Of a stretch of 64,000 nt of DNA, positions 23,265-30,212 are shown one piece after another. The position numbers were made by a program, and so were the translations under genes. The stretch's first letter is position 1. Each line of letters starts with the position of its first letter. The notes under the pieces were generated by a model, which had not been told where the DNA came from, made no database searches, and worked only from the letters and a program-made list of their open reading frames with translations. The DNA comes from Lawsonibacter asaccharolyticus (GTDB taxonomy: Bacteria > Bacillota > Clostridia > Oscillospirales > Oscillospiraceae), in contig BFBT01000001.1 of assembly GCA_003112755.1 (NCBI GenBank), forward strand, positions 3,286,001-3,350,000, written 5' to 3'.

Positions 23265-24036
23265 GGTTCAGCCCCTCCTTTGTCAGCAGCTCAGCCGCCC
23301 ACGCCCGGTAGTCTCTGGCGGCGGAGCACCAGGGGCTCCACTGCTGGACGGCCATCCGGGCCCAGGAGCTCTCCGGCACCTTGTCCGTCCTGCGGATGAC
23401 GGTGTCATATACCGGCACCCGCCCGTCCTCCCGGAGATAGGCCGCCGCATCCTCCACCACCGGGGAACGGTGCCACTGGTTGACCAGCACCCCGGCCACC
23501 CGGATCTCCGGCCGGATATACCGCAGGCTGTCGATCTGCTCCATCAGGTCGGCCACGCCGGTGGCAGAGCAGGCGTCGGACAGTACGGGGATGATGACGG
23601 CGTCGCTGGCCAGGATGGCGGAGACGCAGGCGGCGGACAGGTTGGGCGGGCAGTCGATGACCATCACGTCATAGGCTCCGTCCTCGTCCACCGCCTCCCC
23701 CATGTCCCGCAGGGTCCGGTAGCTCCGGCCACCCTCGCCGCCGGCGGCCTCCAGGTCCAGGGCCCACAGGTCCTCCGACGCCGGGAGGACATCCAGCCCC
23801 TCCACGTCGGTATGTACCACCAGCTCGTCATAGCAGATAGCCATGCCCCGCATCAGGGCCCCCAGCCCGTCGTACTCCCCCCGTGGGAGCAGGATCTGGG
23901 TGGCGTTGGCCTGCCCGTCCGCATCCACCAGCAGCACCCGCAGGTGGCAGCTGGTAGCCAGCACATAGGCCAGATTCACGGCGGTGGTCGTCTTCCCCAC
24001 CCCGCCCTTTCGGTTGACGATTGCAAATGTTCTCAT
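23257..24036 (-). CDS. ParA-family ATPase
   Basis: 259 residues. Deviant Walker A RKGGVGKTTTAVNLAY at residues 9-24, A' motif LLVDADGQANAT, Walker B YDVMVIDCPPNLS. These ATPases position or partition DNA. It is overlapped by the DUF3102 gene (8 bases), consistent with a partner protein. Confidence 0.93.
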   Translation of the reverse strand: MRTFAIVNRKGGVGKTTTAVNLAYVLATSCHLRVLLVDADGQANATQILLPRGEYDGLGALMRGMAICYDELVVHTDVEGLDVLPASEDLWALDLEAAGGEGGRSYRTLRDMGEAVDEDGAYDVMVIDCPPNLSAACVSAILASDAVIIPVLSDACSATGVADLMEQIDSLRYIRPEIRVAGVLVNQWHRSPVVEDAAAYLREDGRVPVYDTVIRRTDKVPESSWARMAVQQWSPWCSAARDYRAWAAELLTKEGLNHE

Positions 24037-24054
24037 GGTGATAACTCCTTTGTG

Positions 24055-25374
24055 TCAATTTTTTGTGAACTCTTCGGGGGTATCCTCCCCTGGGTCCTCC
24101 AGCGCTCCAAACTCCATCTGCTTGTACTGCGGCTCCTCCTTGGTCCGCGGGAGCATGATCCCCACGGAGTCTGGCCGGAAGGTCTGGGTCTCGCCACGAA
24201 ACACCAGCGGGATCTGTCCTGTCTCGCCCTCCTTGTTTTTGGCCACCCGGAGGATACGCCGGCTCCGTAACAGCCCCGGCTCCTCCCGGAAGATGAACAT
24301 GACCACGTCCGCGTCCTGCTCGATCTGTCCGGAGGAGCGCAGGGAGGCCAGGGTGGGCGGCTTTGGCTTCCCGCCCTCCGGCCGGGACAGCTGGGACAGG
24401 GCCACCACCGTGATGTTGAGGTCCTGGGCCATCTGGTGCAGGGCCTTGGAGATGTAAGTCGCCTGGTCAAACTCGGTCTTTCCCGGCGCCCGGATCAGGG
24501 TCAGGTAGTCCACATAGATCACGTCGAACCGGTGGGCGAGGGTATAGGCACGGATGTCCTCCACCGTCATGCTGGACGCCCGGATCAGGGAGAGCCTGCG
24601 CTTTTTGACCTCGTCCACCTTGCGCTCCAGCTGGAAGTAGTCCTCCTCTGTCAGCTCCCGGCGCTTGATGCGCTGGCTGCTGACCTGGGCCACCATGGAG
24701 CAGATGCGGCTGAACAGCTTGGAGGTCTTGGTCTCCAGGGAGAAGAATCCCACCCGCAGTGTCTCCGCCTGGGCATAGGCCATGGACAGCGCCAGCGCGG
24801 TCTTTCCGTCCGATGGGTAGCCGCCCAGCACCACAAAGTCTCCGCCCTCCGCCGTCAGCCCCTCGTCCAGGAAGTCTAGCCCCCAGGGCAGATAGCGAGG
24901 CGTCCGCTCCAGCTCTGCGTAGAAGTCCAGCATCCCCTGCTCCATGTCTACGCACTCCATGCCCCGCCGGTCCATCATCAGCTCATAGAGCCGCGACACC
25001 GGTTCCCGGGCCGTCTCCAGGGTGATATCCGTGCCAGCCAGGGCCAGCCCCGCCCGCTGGATCTCCCGGAGCCGGGACTGCTCCCGGACAATGTCCATGT
25101 ACTCCCGGTAGTTCTGCGCCGTCGGGGTCTCCCGCATCAAGGCCAGCAGGTACTTCCGGCGGCCTGGGTCCGGCCCGCCCATCTGGTTGAGCACACACAC
25201 CGGGTCGATCTTCTCCCCTGCCAGGTGCAGGGCCCGGATGGCCAGGAACACCTCCTGCCCCATGGGCTCGGTGAAGTCCTCCGGCTGGAGGTTGGTCATC
25301 ACGTCGCCCACGATCTGCGGGGAGATCAGCATGGACCCCAGCACGCTGGACTGGGCCAGCAGATAGTCCGCCAT
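24055..25374 (-). CDS. dnaB: Replicative DNA helicase, DnaB type
   Basis: 439 residues from ATG 25374, which overlaps the upstream stop (TGATG). N-domain AQSSVLGSMLISPQIVGDVM; Walker A GGYPSDGKTALALSMA; arginine/Walker B region FDVIYVDYLTLI; ALSQLSRPEGGKPKPPTLASLRSSGQIEQDADVV is the standard C-domain. A phage-encoded helicase loaded by the HTH initiator upstream (inference). Confidence 0.95.
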   Translation of the reverse strand: MADYLLAQSSVLGSMLISPQIVGDVMTNLQPEDFTEPMGQEVFLAIRALHLAGEKIDPVCVLNQMGGPDPGRRKYLLALMRETPTAQNYREYMDIVREQSRLREIQRAGLALAGTDITLETAREPVSRLYELMMDRRGMECVDMEQGMLDFYAELERTPRYLPWGLDFLDEGLTAEGGDFVVLGGYPSDGKTALALSMAYAQAETLRVGFFSLETKTSKLFSRICSMVAQVSSQRIKRRELTEEDYFQLERKVDEVKKRRLSLIRASSMTVEDIRAYTLAHRFDVIYVDYLTLIRAPGKTEFDQATYISKALHQMAQDLNITVVALSQLSRPEGGKPKPPTLASLRSSGQIEQDADVVMFIFREEPGLLRSRRILRVAKNKEGETGQIPLVFRGETQTFRPDSVGIMLPRTKEEPQYKQMEFGALEDPGEDTPEEFTKN

Positions 25375-26162
25375 CAGTCCCACCCCCATCTCTGGGGCGG
25401 CATGGACTGCTCCGCCGGGCTCCCGCCCCTGCGCAGAGGGAAGACTGATTTCCAGCTGTTGGCCACAGACTGGCGGATCAGCAGCAGCTTGTCCTCCCGG
25501 CGGCCCTCCGAGAGCCTGTCCAGCTCACCCAGGAGCATCTTCACCGCCCGGGCCGAGTTGATGGCCCGGAGCTGGGTCCGCAATTCGATAAACGCCCCCA
25601 AGGCCTGGTGCAGCTCCCGGTCCTCCCCCACATAGGCCAGCAGGAGGGGCTTGGCGTCCTCCGCCAGATCGTACTTGCTGGGCCGTTTGCCCCCCTGGGG
25701 GGCTTTAGGGGGTTTTTTAGTCTCTTCTTCTGTTAAGTCTTTATTCTGTTGTGGCGGAAAACCCGCTGACGGTGTTTCCCGTTGACGGTTTTCCCCGTTG
25801 ACGGTATTTTCGGGCAACGGCGTTTTTTCTGCTTCACCGTTGGACGGGTTTCCGGGCAACGGTGGCGCCTCGTCCTGGAGGACATACACGTTGCCGCCGA
25901 ACTTGCCGCCGCTGTCATGGGACTGCTCCCGGATCAGGTAGCCCACTGTCTGGAGCTCCTTCAGCAGGCGGCGCACCTTCTCCCGGCCGCATCCGGCCTT
26001 GACCGCCAGCCCGGACACGGTGTACTCCCAGTCGTCAGGCAGGGAGACTATCAGGGCGAACAGCCCCCGGGCCTCCAGGCTCAGCCGGTCATCCTGGGCC
26101 ACCTCCCGGAACAGGACCACATAGCCCTTTTTCCGTCCGCTGCGGACGCTGCTCTCACCCAT
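25374..26162 (-). CDS. Helix-turn-helix replication initiator-like protein
   Basis: 262 residues from ATG 26162. Residues 12-90 form a winged helix like those of phage initiators (GYVVLFREVAQDDRLSLEARGLFALI, then DDWEYTVSGLAVKAGCGREKVRRLL). The linker from about 100 contains the DNA iterons; the C-terminal part (ALGAFIELRTQLRAINSARA) is helical. The gene directly precedes dnaB, as in lambda O-P or DnaD-type modules. A TTG at 26195 would extend it. Confidence 0.75.
   Translation of the reverse strand: MGESSVRSGRKKGYVVLFREVAQDDRLSLEARGLFALIVSLPDDWEYTVSGLAVKAGCGREKVRRLLKELQTVGYLIREQSHDSGGKFGGNVYVLQDEAPPLPGNPSNGEAEKTPLPENTVNGENRQRETPSAGFPPQQNKDLTEEETKKPPKAPQGGKRPSKYDLAEDAKPLLLAYVGEDRELHQALGAFIELRTQLRAINSARAVKMLLGELDRLSEGRREDKLLLIRQSVANSWKSVFPLRRGGSPAEQSMPPQRWGWD
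25763..25826. repeat. Four 16-bp iterons, candidate phage replication origin
   Basis: Direct repeats start at 25763, 25779 and 25795 with consensus CCGYTGACGGTDTTTY; a degenerate fourth copy (10 of 16 matches) starts at 25811. The period of 16 is not a multiple of 3, so it is not a protein repeat although it lies inside a gene. This mirrors the lambda origin within gene O. Confidence 0.8.
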
Positions 26163-26460
26163 GGCGGCACCGCCTTCCGCCCCCTCTGTAAACAAATCCG
26201 TCCCGAAGACAGACCGCTACACCATTTGTCAGCCGGACCCAGGGCTCCCGGTTATCTGGCGTGACCTCCTTCATCGGATCGATGGGCATGTCGTACTCCT
26301 CCGCCCCCCGGAAGCCAATACGGCGCAGAGCCACCCGGCGCCCCGCTGGCTCCAGGTCTTTGAGCACATCCGGCCAGCCGCCGCCGTTGCAGGCCAAAAA
26401 CAGCAGCTCCTGGCGTTCCACCTCTCGGGCCCACTCTTCCCGTAAATTTTCTGGGATCAT
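26155..26460 (-). CDS. Phage early protein of unknown function
   Basis: 101 residues, MIPENLREEWAREVERQELL with a basic tail RGGGRRCRHG. Ends inside the start of the HTH gene (8-base overlap with ATG 26162). No family recognised. Confidence 0.6.
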   Translation of the reverse strand: MIPENLREEWAREVERQELLFLACNGGGWPDVLKDLEPAGRRVALRRIGFRGAEEYDMPIDPMKEVTPDNREPWVRLTNGVAVCLRDGFVYRGGGRRCRHG

Positions 26461-26472
26461 CCCAATCCCCCC

Positions 26473-26501
26473 TTGTCAAACACATGTTCTCGTGGTATAA
26501 T
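26473..26501 (+). promoter_or_regulatory. Consensus plus-strand promoter of a putative small RNA
   Basis: TTGTCA (26473-26478), 17-bp spacer, TATAAT (26496-26501). No plus-strand gene follows; a terminator lies about 40 bases past the expected start point. Confidence 0.75.
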
Positions 26502-26507
26502 GCAGAT

Positions 26508-26576
26508 GTTCTCATGGTTGACAAACCCCTTTGTCAACTGTCCCGGACGGTTTGAGTGAGCCGTCCGGGACTTTTT
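26508..26576 (+). ncRNA. Putative small regulatory RNA in the early operon
   Basis: Between the promoter above and a strong terminator are two perfect hairpins: GTTGACAAA-cccc-TTTGTCAAC (26517-26538), and GTCCCGGACGG, 10-base loop, CCGTCCGGGAC (26540-26571) followed by TTTTT. The RNA would be about 70 nt and antisense to the early lytic transcript. The DNA around 26503-26537 also resembles the parA start region (ATGTTCTCATGG). Confidence 0.6.
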
Positions 26577-26584
26577 ATATCCCA

Positions 26585-26779
26585 TCATCCGTCCATCTCC
26601 GGCTCGATCAGCGCCAGGGAGCCGTCTCCCCGGACCACGGCCAGCACGATCTCGCCGCCGGCCAGCCGGGCCCGGTAGTTGTAGGTGGACAGACGCTCCA
26701 CCTCCCTCAGCTGCTCCGGCCCGTACAGCCCCATCAGCTGGTCCGACACATCCGCCGGTGTTGTCATGGTTGCCATCAT
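26585..26779 (-). CDS. Small phage early protein
   Basis: 64 residues from ATG 26779 (TTGGGAGGTAACAGT upstream): MMATMTTPADVSDQLMGLYG, ending VRGDGSLALIEPEMDG. Unknown function; good ribosome site. Confidence 0.65.
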   Translation of the reverse strand: MMATMTTPADVSDQLMGLYGPEQLREVERLSTYNYRARLAGGEIVLAVVRGDGSLALIEPEMDG

Positions 26780-26783
26780 ACTG

Positions 26784-26900
26784 TTACCTCCCAAAATACA
26801 CGGCGCAGGCCAGGACAAAGGCCCCAGCCGAAAGCGCCAGCATGCCCCACTCCGCTGCCTCATAGAGCCAGGGGTGTTTTTTCTTCAGTCTGGACCACAT
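26784..26900 (-). CDS. Small single-helix membrane protein
   Basis: 38 residues: basic start MWSRLKKKHPWLYEAAEW, then one hydrophobic helix GMLALSAGAFVLACAVYF. Its stop lies in the ribosome site of the next gene. Unknown function. Confidence 0.6.
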   Translation of the reverse strand: MWSRLKKKHPWLYEAAEWGMLALSAGAFVLACAVYFGR

Positions 26901-26912
26901 GTTTCCGCCTCC

Positions 26913-27431
26913 CTACCAGATCCCCTGCGCCTGGAGGCACTGGGTGACCACGCGCTGGATGTTCCGGCGGCCCTCCTCCCTCTCTTCTGCGGTGTAAGGG
27001 ATCTCCCGGTGCCGAATCATGCTCCTGGAGATGCCCATCTTCGGCCCGGCGTCCGAGAATACGGTCCGGTCCACCCGGACGGTCCTCCCCTGCCGGTCCT
27101 GGATCTCATGCAGGCCGCTCCATTTCGTAATTGTCAAGGGATATTCCTTGTCTCCGTTTGACTCCGTAGTCTGCGTCACCTCCACGACCAGATCGGCCTT
27201 CACAGCCTTCTCCCCGTCTATGTAGATCACCGGGGTCCCCATGGGCGGGCTGGCCTCAAAGGTGACCGACTCCGTCACCTGGACCAGATTTCCATCCTGG
27301 TCCTCCACCTGATGAGGGCCCACCCGGCGAATCACTTTGACCCGGTACTCCTTCCGGGTCACGATGTCATACCAATAGTCCATGGTCTCTGTCACTTCCA
27401 CGCCGGTCACCTCCCTCGTCATGGTATTCAT
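26913..27431 (-). CDS. Phage early protein of unknown function
   Basis: 172 residues. Two similar beta-rich segments are visible: a first half with VGPHQVEDQDGNLVQVTESV and a second with SGLHEIQDRQGRTVRVDRTV, suggesting an internal duplication of about 75 residues. No family recognised. Confidence 0.65.
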   Translation of the reverse strand: MNTMTREVTGVEVTETMDYWYDIVTRKEYRVKVIRRVGPHQVEDQDGNLVQVTESVTFEASPPMGTPVIYIDGEKAVKADLVVEVTQTTESNGDKEYPLTITKWSGLHEIQDRQGRTVRVDRTVFSDAGPKMGISRSMIRHREIPYTAEEREEGRRNIQRVVTQCLQAQGIW

Positions 27432-27463
27432 CGGCGCTTGTCCGTTTTCGTGCTGCTGTCACT

Positions 27464-27504
27464 CGAACATTTGTCTTGTTCCCCTCCCCCGCCCGTGGTA
27501 AAAT
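27464..27504 (+). promoter_or_regulatory. Cassette 1 promoter with LexA-like box
   Basis: CGAACATTTGTCTTG (27464-27478) resembles the Firmicute SOS box and overlaps the -35 TTGTTC (27476-27481); 17-bp spacer; -10 TAAAAT (27499-27504). The same block is repeated almost unchanged at 28583-28624. Confidence 0.65.
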
Positions 27505-27532
27505 ATGGGCGGTAGGAAGGAGGTGAAACAAG

Positions 27533-27745
27533 GTGGATAAAGCAACAATCGAAAAAGCCGTTGACTCGGCATTTGATTCCTGTCTTTCGGAAATCTACCC
27601 TTTGGTCAGTCAAGAGTTATATCCTGCGGCATTTGCAAACGAATATAGTTGGTTGAGAGTAAAAAATGTATTCGATTTACAAAATTCTGCTATTCGCAAA
27701 GCAGTAAAAAAAGCTCTGTCTGATATACTTACAAATCCTAGTTGA
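27533..27745 (+). CDS. Cassette 1 plus-strand protein
   Basis: 70 residues from GTG 27533 (GGAAGGAGGTGAAACAAG upstream). Helical: MDKATIEKAVDSAFDSCLSE, later NSAIRKAVKKALSDIL. AT-rich against its neighbours. The last 8 bases overlap the end of the convergent minus gene. No family recognised. Confidence 0.7.
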   Translation: MDKATIEKAVDSAFDSCLSEIYPLVSQELYPAAFANEYSWLRVKNVFDLQNSAIRKAVKKALSDILTNPS

Positions 27746-27914
27746 CCTTTGCCGCCAGCTCGTTCTGGCGGCTTTCTACTTCTGGATCATGCCCCATCAC
27801 GTATTGCAACATCTGTGGCAGGATCGCTACTTCTTGGGGGTGACCATTGCCCTCCAATACCCGAATACAGAAATTTCTCACAGCTTGCTCCAAAGACACA
27901 TCTCTTCTCTCCAT
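27738..27914 (-). CDS. Cassette 1 minus-strand protein
   Basis: 58 residues: MERRDVSLEQAVRNFCIRVL, then GHPQEVAILPQMLQYVMGHD. GAGAGGGGGTGAGGAG leads into the ATG, a ribosome site shared with the minus genes at 28530 and 29004. It is read by the early lytic transcript. Unknown function. Confidence 0.65.
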   Translation of the reverse strand: MERRDVSLEQAVRNFCIRVLEGNGHPQEVAILPQMLQYVMGHDPEVESRQNELAAKVN

Positions 27915-27932
27915 CTCCTCACCCCCTCTCCG

Positions 27933-27951
27933 CCCCCGGCCCGGCCGGGGG
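27933..27951. repeat. GC hairpin of cassette boundary 1
   Basis: CCCCCGGCC-c-GGCCGGGGG, followed on the plus strand by ATTTTGTG. The same hairpin recurs at 28552-28570 and 29023-29041, each time just upstream of a minus-strand ribosome site. Confidence 0.85.
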
Positions 27952-28017
27952 ATTTTGTGTTGCCCTCCTCCCGTCGCCTATGGTAAAATTGGGGTGGTAG
28001 AAAGGAGGTGATTTACT

Positions 28018-28347
28018 ATGGACTTACGGATTAGAATTAAAGCTGCTCTTTTAGAGCTCAAGAAGGCAAGTCTGTCTGTTCCTGAAAATACAGAGGGGAA
28101 ACTGCATACACTCATAGAGAAATATGACATGATTTTTATGGGACCAAAAATGAATGTAATCAATTCCATAGAACTGCTTCACACATTGAAGGAAAAGTTT
28201 TCGATTGACATTTCTTTAGAAAATCTCAACGGGCTGCTTCCCAACCTCTGTACTGAATTAGGGATGAAAACAGAGTCGCTTATCTCTTTGCAGGACGCAG
28301 GGGAGCCTGATCCTCCAATAGCGACCTATTTAATTACGCTTTTTTAA
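28018..28347 (+). CDS. Cassette 2 plus-strand protein
   Basis: 109 residues from ATG 28018 (AAAGGAGGTGATTTACT upstream; -10-like TAAAAT near 27985). Helical: MDLRIRIKAALLELKKASLS, IEKYDMIFMGPKMNVINSIE. AT-rich. Its end overlaps the convergent gene by 18 bases. This cassette lacks the LexA-like box. Confidence 0.7.
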   Translation: MDLRIRIKAALLELKKASLSVPENTEGKLHTLIEKYDMIFMGPKMNVINSIELLHTLKEKFSIDISLENLNGLLPNLCTELGMKTESLISLQDAGEPDPPIATYLITLF

Positions 28348-28530
28348 TAGTAGATCGCCTTCTTTAATAGGGGGCAATCCAAGCTCCTGTCTGATTCCGT
28401 TAATTGTGGATTGTCCCTTTTTAATTTTCTCCAGATAAGTGTTCATTTTTTCTGGGGTCACATTTCCCACCTCTTCCACCCGCTCCCGCTCTTGTCCAGC
28501 GGGGGCGGTCGGTTTCTTTTCAACTTCCAT
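28330..28530 (-). CDS. Cassette 2 minus-strand protein
   Basis: 66 residues from ATG 28530 (GAGAGGGGGGTGAGGGGG upstream). VTPEKMNTYLEKIKKGQSTI then RQELGLPPIKEGDLLLKKRN. Unknown function. Longer in-frame readings pass through the hairpin and are rejected. Confidence 0.65.
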   Translation of the reverse strand: MEVEKKPTAPAGQERERVEEVGNVTPEKMNTYLEKIKKGQSTINGIRQELGLPPIKEGDLLLKKRN

Positions 28531-28551
28531 CCCCCTCACCCCCCTCTCACG

Positions 28552-28570
28552 CCCCCGGCCGGGCCGGGGG
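28552..28570. repeat. GC hairpin of cassette boundary 2
   Basis: CCCCCGGCC-g-GGCCGGGGG followed on the plus strand by TTTTCTG, so it could also terminate plus-strand transcripts that run antisense through the minus gene. Confidence 0.85.
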
Positions 28571-28582
28571 TTTTCTGTCACT

Positions 28583-28624
28583 CGAACATTTGTCTTGTCC
28601 CCTTCCCCCCACCCGTGGTAAAAT
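28583..28624 (+). promoter_or_regulatory. Cassette 3 promoter with LexA-like box
   Basis: CGAACATTTGTCTTG (28583-28597) over a TTGTCC -35 (28595-28600), 18-bp spacer, TAAAAT (28619-28624). Nearly identical to the cassette 1 promoter, including the following GGGCGGTAGGAAGGAGGTGAA. Confidence 0.65.
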
Positions 28625-28650
28625 ATGGGCGGTAGGAAGGAGGTGAATCC

Positions 28651-28824
28651 ATGAAGCAAGAGCTCATTCAGGAGCTGGCCCTCATTTACGTCAAGACTCA
28701 CACGAACGCGGAAACCACGGTGGACGAAGTCTATGGACTTTACAAGAAGGCCGCGAAGGAACTTCAGAAACTGGACGGAAAGGATTTTAATAATCATGTG
28801 TCCTCTCCGGATTTCAGTCTTTAA
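28651..28824 (+). CDS. Cassette 3 plus-strand protein
   Basis: 57 residues from ATG 28651 with AGGAAGGAGGTGAATCC upstream: MKQELIQELALIYVKTHTNA, VDEVYGLYKKAAKELQKLDG. Helical, charged. Ends 15 bases before the convergent gene ends. Unknown function. Confidence 0.7.
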   Translation: MKQELIQELALIYVKTHTNAETTVDEVYGLYKKAAKELQKLDGKDFNNHVSSPDFSL

Positions 28825-28839
28825 GTTCTTCACTCAGCG

Positions 28840-29004
28840 TCACTGGTTGCCGCCAGTGGCGCTGTCCTTTTTTACGGAAATCTGCGTGAGCTCCATCCCA
28901 CAATCCAAAACAATACATTCTTCGCCTGTTTTTTCTTTCACCTCTTTCCGAAGCACTTCCTTCGTGTTCGGCGACAATTCGCCTGGAGCTGATAAAACAA
29001 TCAT
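28840..29004 (-). CDS. Cassette 3 minus-strand protein
   Basis: 54 residues from ATG 29004: MIVLSAPGELSPNTKEVLRK, then TGEECIVLDCGMELTQISVK. GAGAGGGGGTGACGAG precedes the ATG. It is the first gene after the Cro-like gene in the lytic transcript. Unknown function. Confidence 0.65.
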   Translation of the reverse strand: MIVLSAPGELSPNTKEVLRKEVKEKTGEECIVLDCGMELTQISVKKDSATGGNQ

Positions 29005-29008
29005 CTCG

Positions 29009-29239
29009 TCACCCCCTCTCCGCCCCCGGCCCGGCCGGGGGTGTTTTGTTGTCAGGCTCCTTAAAGAGTTCATCAATAGTACAGTGGAATAACACCGCTA
29101 ATTCGGGCAGTAAATCCGCTCTTGGCTTTGCCAAACCGTTTTCCCATCTTGCTACAGCCTGCTGGCTTACATTGACGGACTCAGCAACCTGCTGTTGTGA
29201 GAAACCTATTTTCTCACGCAACACCCTAATGTTGTGCAT
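29009..29239 (-). CDS. XRE-family regulator, Cro-like
   Basis: 76 residues. HTH core VLREKIGFSQQQVAESVNVS-QQAVARWENG. It heads the leftward (lytic) operon behind a consensus promoter and faces the CI-like gene, the classic phage switch. Its C-terminal PPAGPGAERG is translated from the GC hairpin module, so the native C-terminus was probably near FKEPDN. Confidence 0.9.
   Translation of the reverse strand: MHNIRVLREKIGFSQQQVAESVNVSQQAVARWENGLAKPRADLLPELAVLFHCTIDELFKEPDNKTPPAGPGAERG
29023..29041. repeat. GC hairpin of cassette boundary 3
   Basis: CCCCCGGCC-c-GGCCGGGGG inside the 3' end of the Cro-like gene. It marks the right edge of the cassette array. Confidence 0.85.
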
Positions 29240-29283
29240 TAGTTACTTCCCCTTTTGTTTTAACTACTTTTTGTTGTGCGTTT

Positions 29284-29312
29284 AATATAGTACTATTTTT
29301 TGTTGTTGTCAA
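29284..29312 (-). promoter_or_regulatory. Leftward lytic promoter
   Basis: On the minus strand TTGACA (29312-29307), 17-bp spacer, TATATT (29289-29284). A TAGTACTA palindrome (29288-29295) overlaps the -10 and could be an operator. Confidence 0.85.
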
Positions 29313-29333
29313 TAGCAAATTTTATTTTCTCTA

Positions 29334-29362
29334 TTGCGATTTACAATTTTATGTTGTACTCT
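29334..29362 (+). promoter_or_regulatory. Rightward repressor promoter
   Basis: TTGCGA (29334-29339), 17-bp spacer, TACTCT (29357-29362), about 24 bases before the repressor GTG. Weaker than the leftward promoter, as expected for a maintenance promoter. Confidence 0.55.
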
Positions 29363-29385
29363 AGTAGCAACAGGGGGTGGAATCA

Positions 29386-29757
29386 GTGTTTAGTACTCAG
29401 CTGCGCAAGTATCGGTTGGCTGCTGGTTTAAGTCAAAAAGAACTCGCAGGCAAATTATTTGTAAGTCAGCAGGCCGTTGCCAGATGGGAGACTGACAAAG
29501 CAACTCCAAACCCCGAGACAGTGGTAAAACTGGCAAAAATTTTTGGGGTCACTACCGATGAATTGCTTGGTAAAGAACTGGTTTTAGGTGGAGAAGGCAA
29601 TGCCAAGCAGAATTTCAGGGAAAACCTTCAGGCCGCCTTCTGGGGTGGCGAGAAGGATCTGACCCAGGAGGACCTGGACGCCATGTGGGACGATGTGGAA
29701 CGATTTGCCGCCTTTGTCGCCCAGAAGCGCCGGGAGGAGAAAGAGAAACATGACTGA
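29386..29757 (+). CDS. XRE-family repressor, CI-like
   Basis: 123 residues from GTG 29386 (CAGGGGG 8 bases upstream; an in-frame GTG at 29377 is possible). HTH YRLAAGLSQKELAGKLFVSQ-QAVARWETD, closely related to the Cro-like protein. The C-terminus is a short acidic helical segment, with no S24 peptidase, so induction probably depends on the ImmA/IrrE protease encoded next. Confidence 0.9.
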   Translation: MFSTQLRKYRLAAGLSQKELAGKLFVSQQAVARWETDKATPNPETVVKLAKIFGVTTDELLGKELVLGGEGNAKQNFRENLQAAFWGGEKDLTQEDLDAMWDDVERFAAFVAQKRREEKEKHD

Positions 29758-30157
29758 TCTGCTGGATCTCTACGGTCTGGCCGAGGAACACGGGACAGAG
29801 ATCTATTGGTTTGACCTGGGGACCGCAGAATCCCTCTCGCTTCCGTTGGAGGACGGCTCCTGTGCCATCGCCATGGACCCCTGGCGGATGTCCACCTTGG
29901 CCGATGAGAAGGTCAAGCTGGCCCACGAGCTGGGCCACTGCGAAACCGGGGCGTTTTACAACCGCTACGCCGCCCGGGACATCCGTCAGAAGCACGAAAA
30001 CCGGGCCAATAAATGGGCATACAAAAAGCTCGTCCCAGAGGACGAGCTGAAACAGGCCTTTCTCCAGGGCTACCACGAACCCTGGGAGCTGGCAGAATAT
30101 TTTGGAGTAACCGAAGCGTTCCTGCGTGGAGCGCTCAACTGTTATTTAAAACGATAA
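29750..30157 (+). CDS. ImmA/IrrE-family metallopeptidase
   Basis: 135 residues from ATG 29750, overlapping the repressor stop. Zinc motif KVKLAHELGHCETGAFYN (HExxH) and a downstream ENRANKWAYKKLVPEDEL (E/N-R-A) are the family hallmarks. ImmA-type proteases cleave the adjacent phage repressor after DNA damage. Confidence 0.95.
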   Translation: MTDLLDLYGLAEEHGTEIYWFDLGTAESLSLPLEDGSCAIAMDPWRMSTLADEKVKLAHELGHCETGAFYNRYAARDIRQKHENRANKWAYKKLVPEDELKQAFLQGYHEPWELAEYFGVTEAFLRGALNCYLKR

Positions 30158-30212
30158 AAGGGATTCATAAGAGATTGAATTTATCCATTGTCTTGAGTGA
30201 GGATGAATTTAG

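Noticed and set aside
28018..28833. 167-codon minus ORF starting at 28833
   Set aside because: Its upstream part runs through the GC hairpin and over the cassette 3 gene; the shared ribosome site supports the start at 28530.
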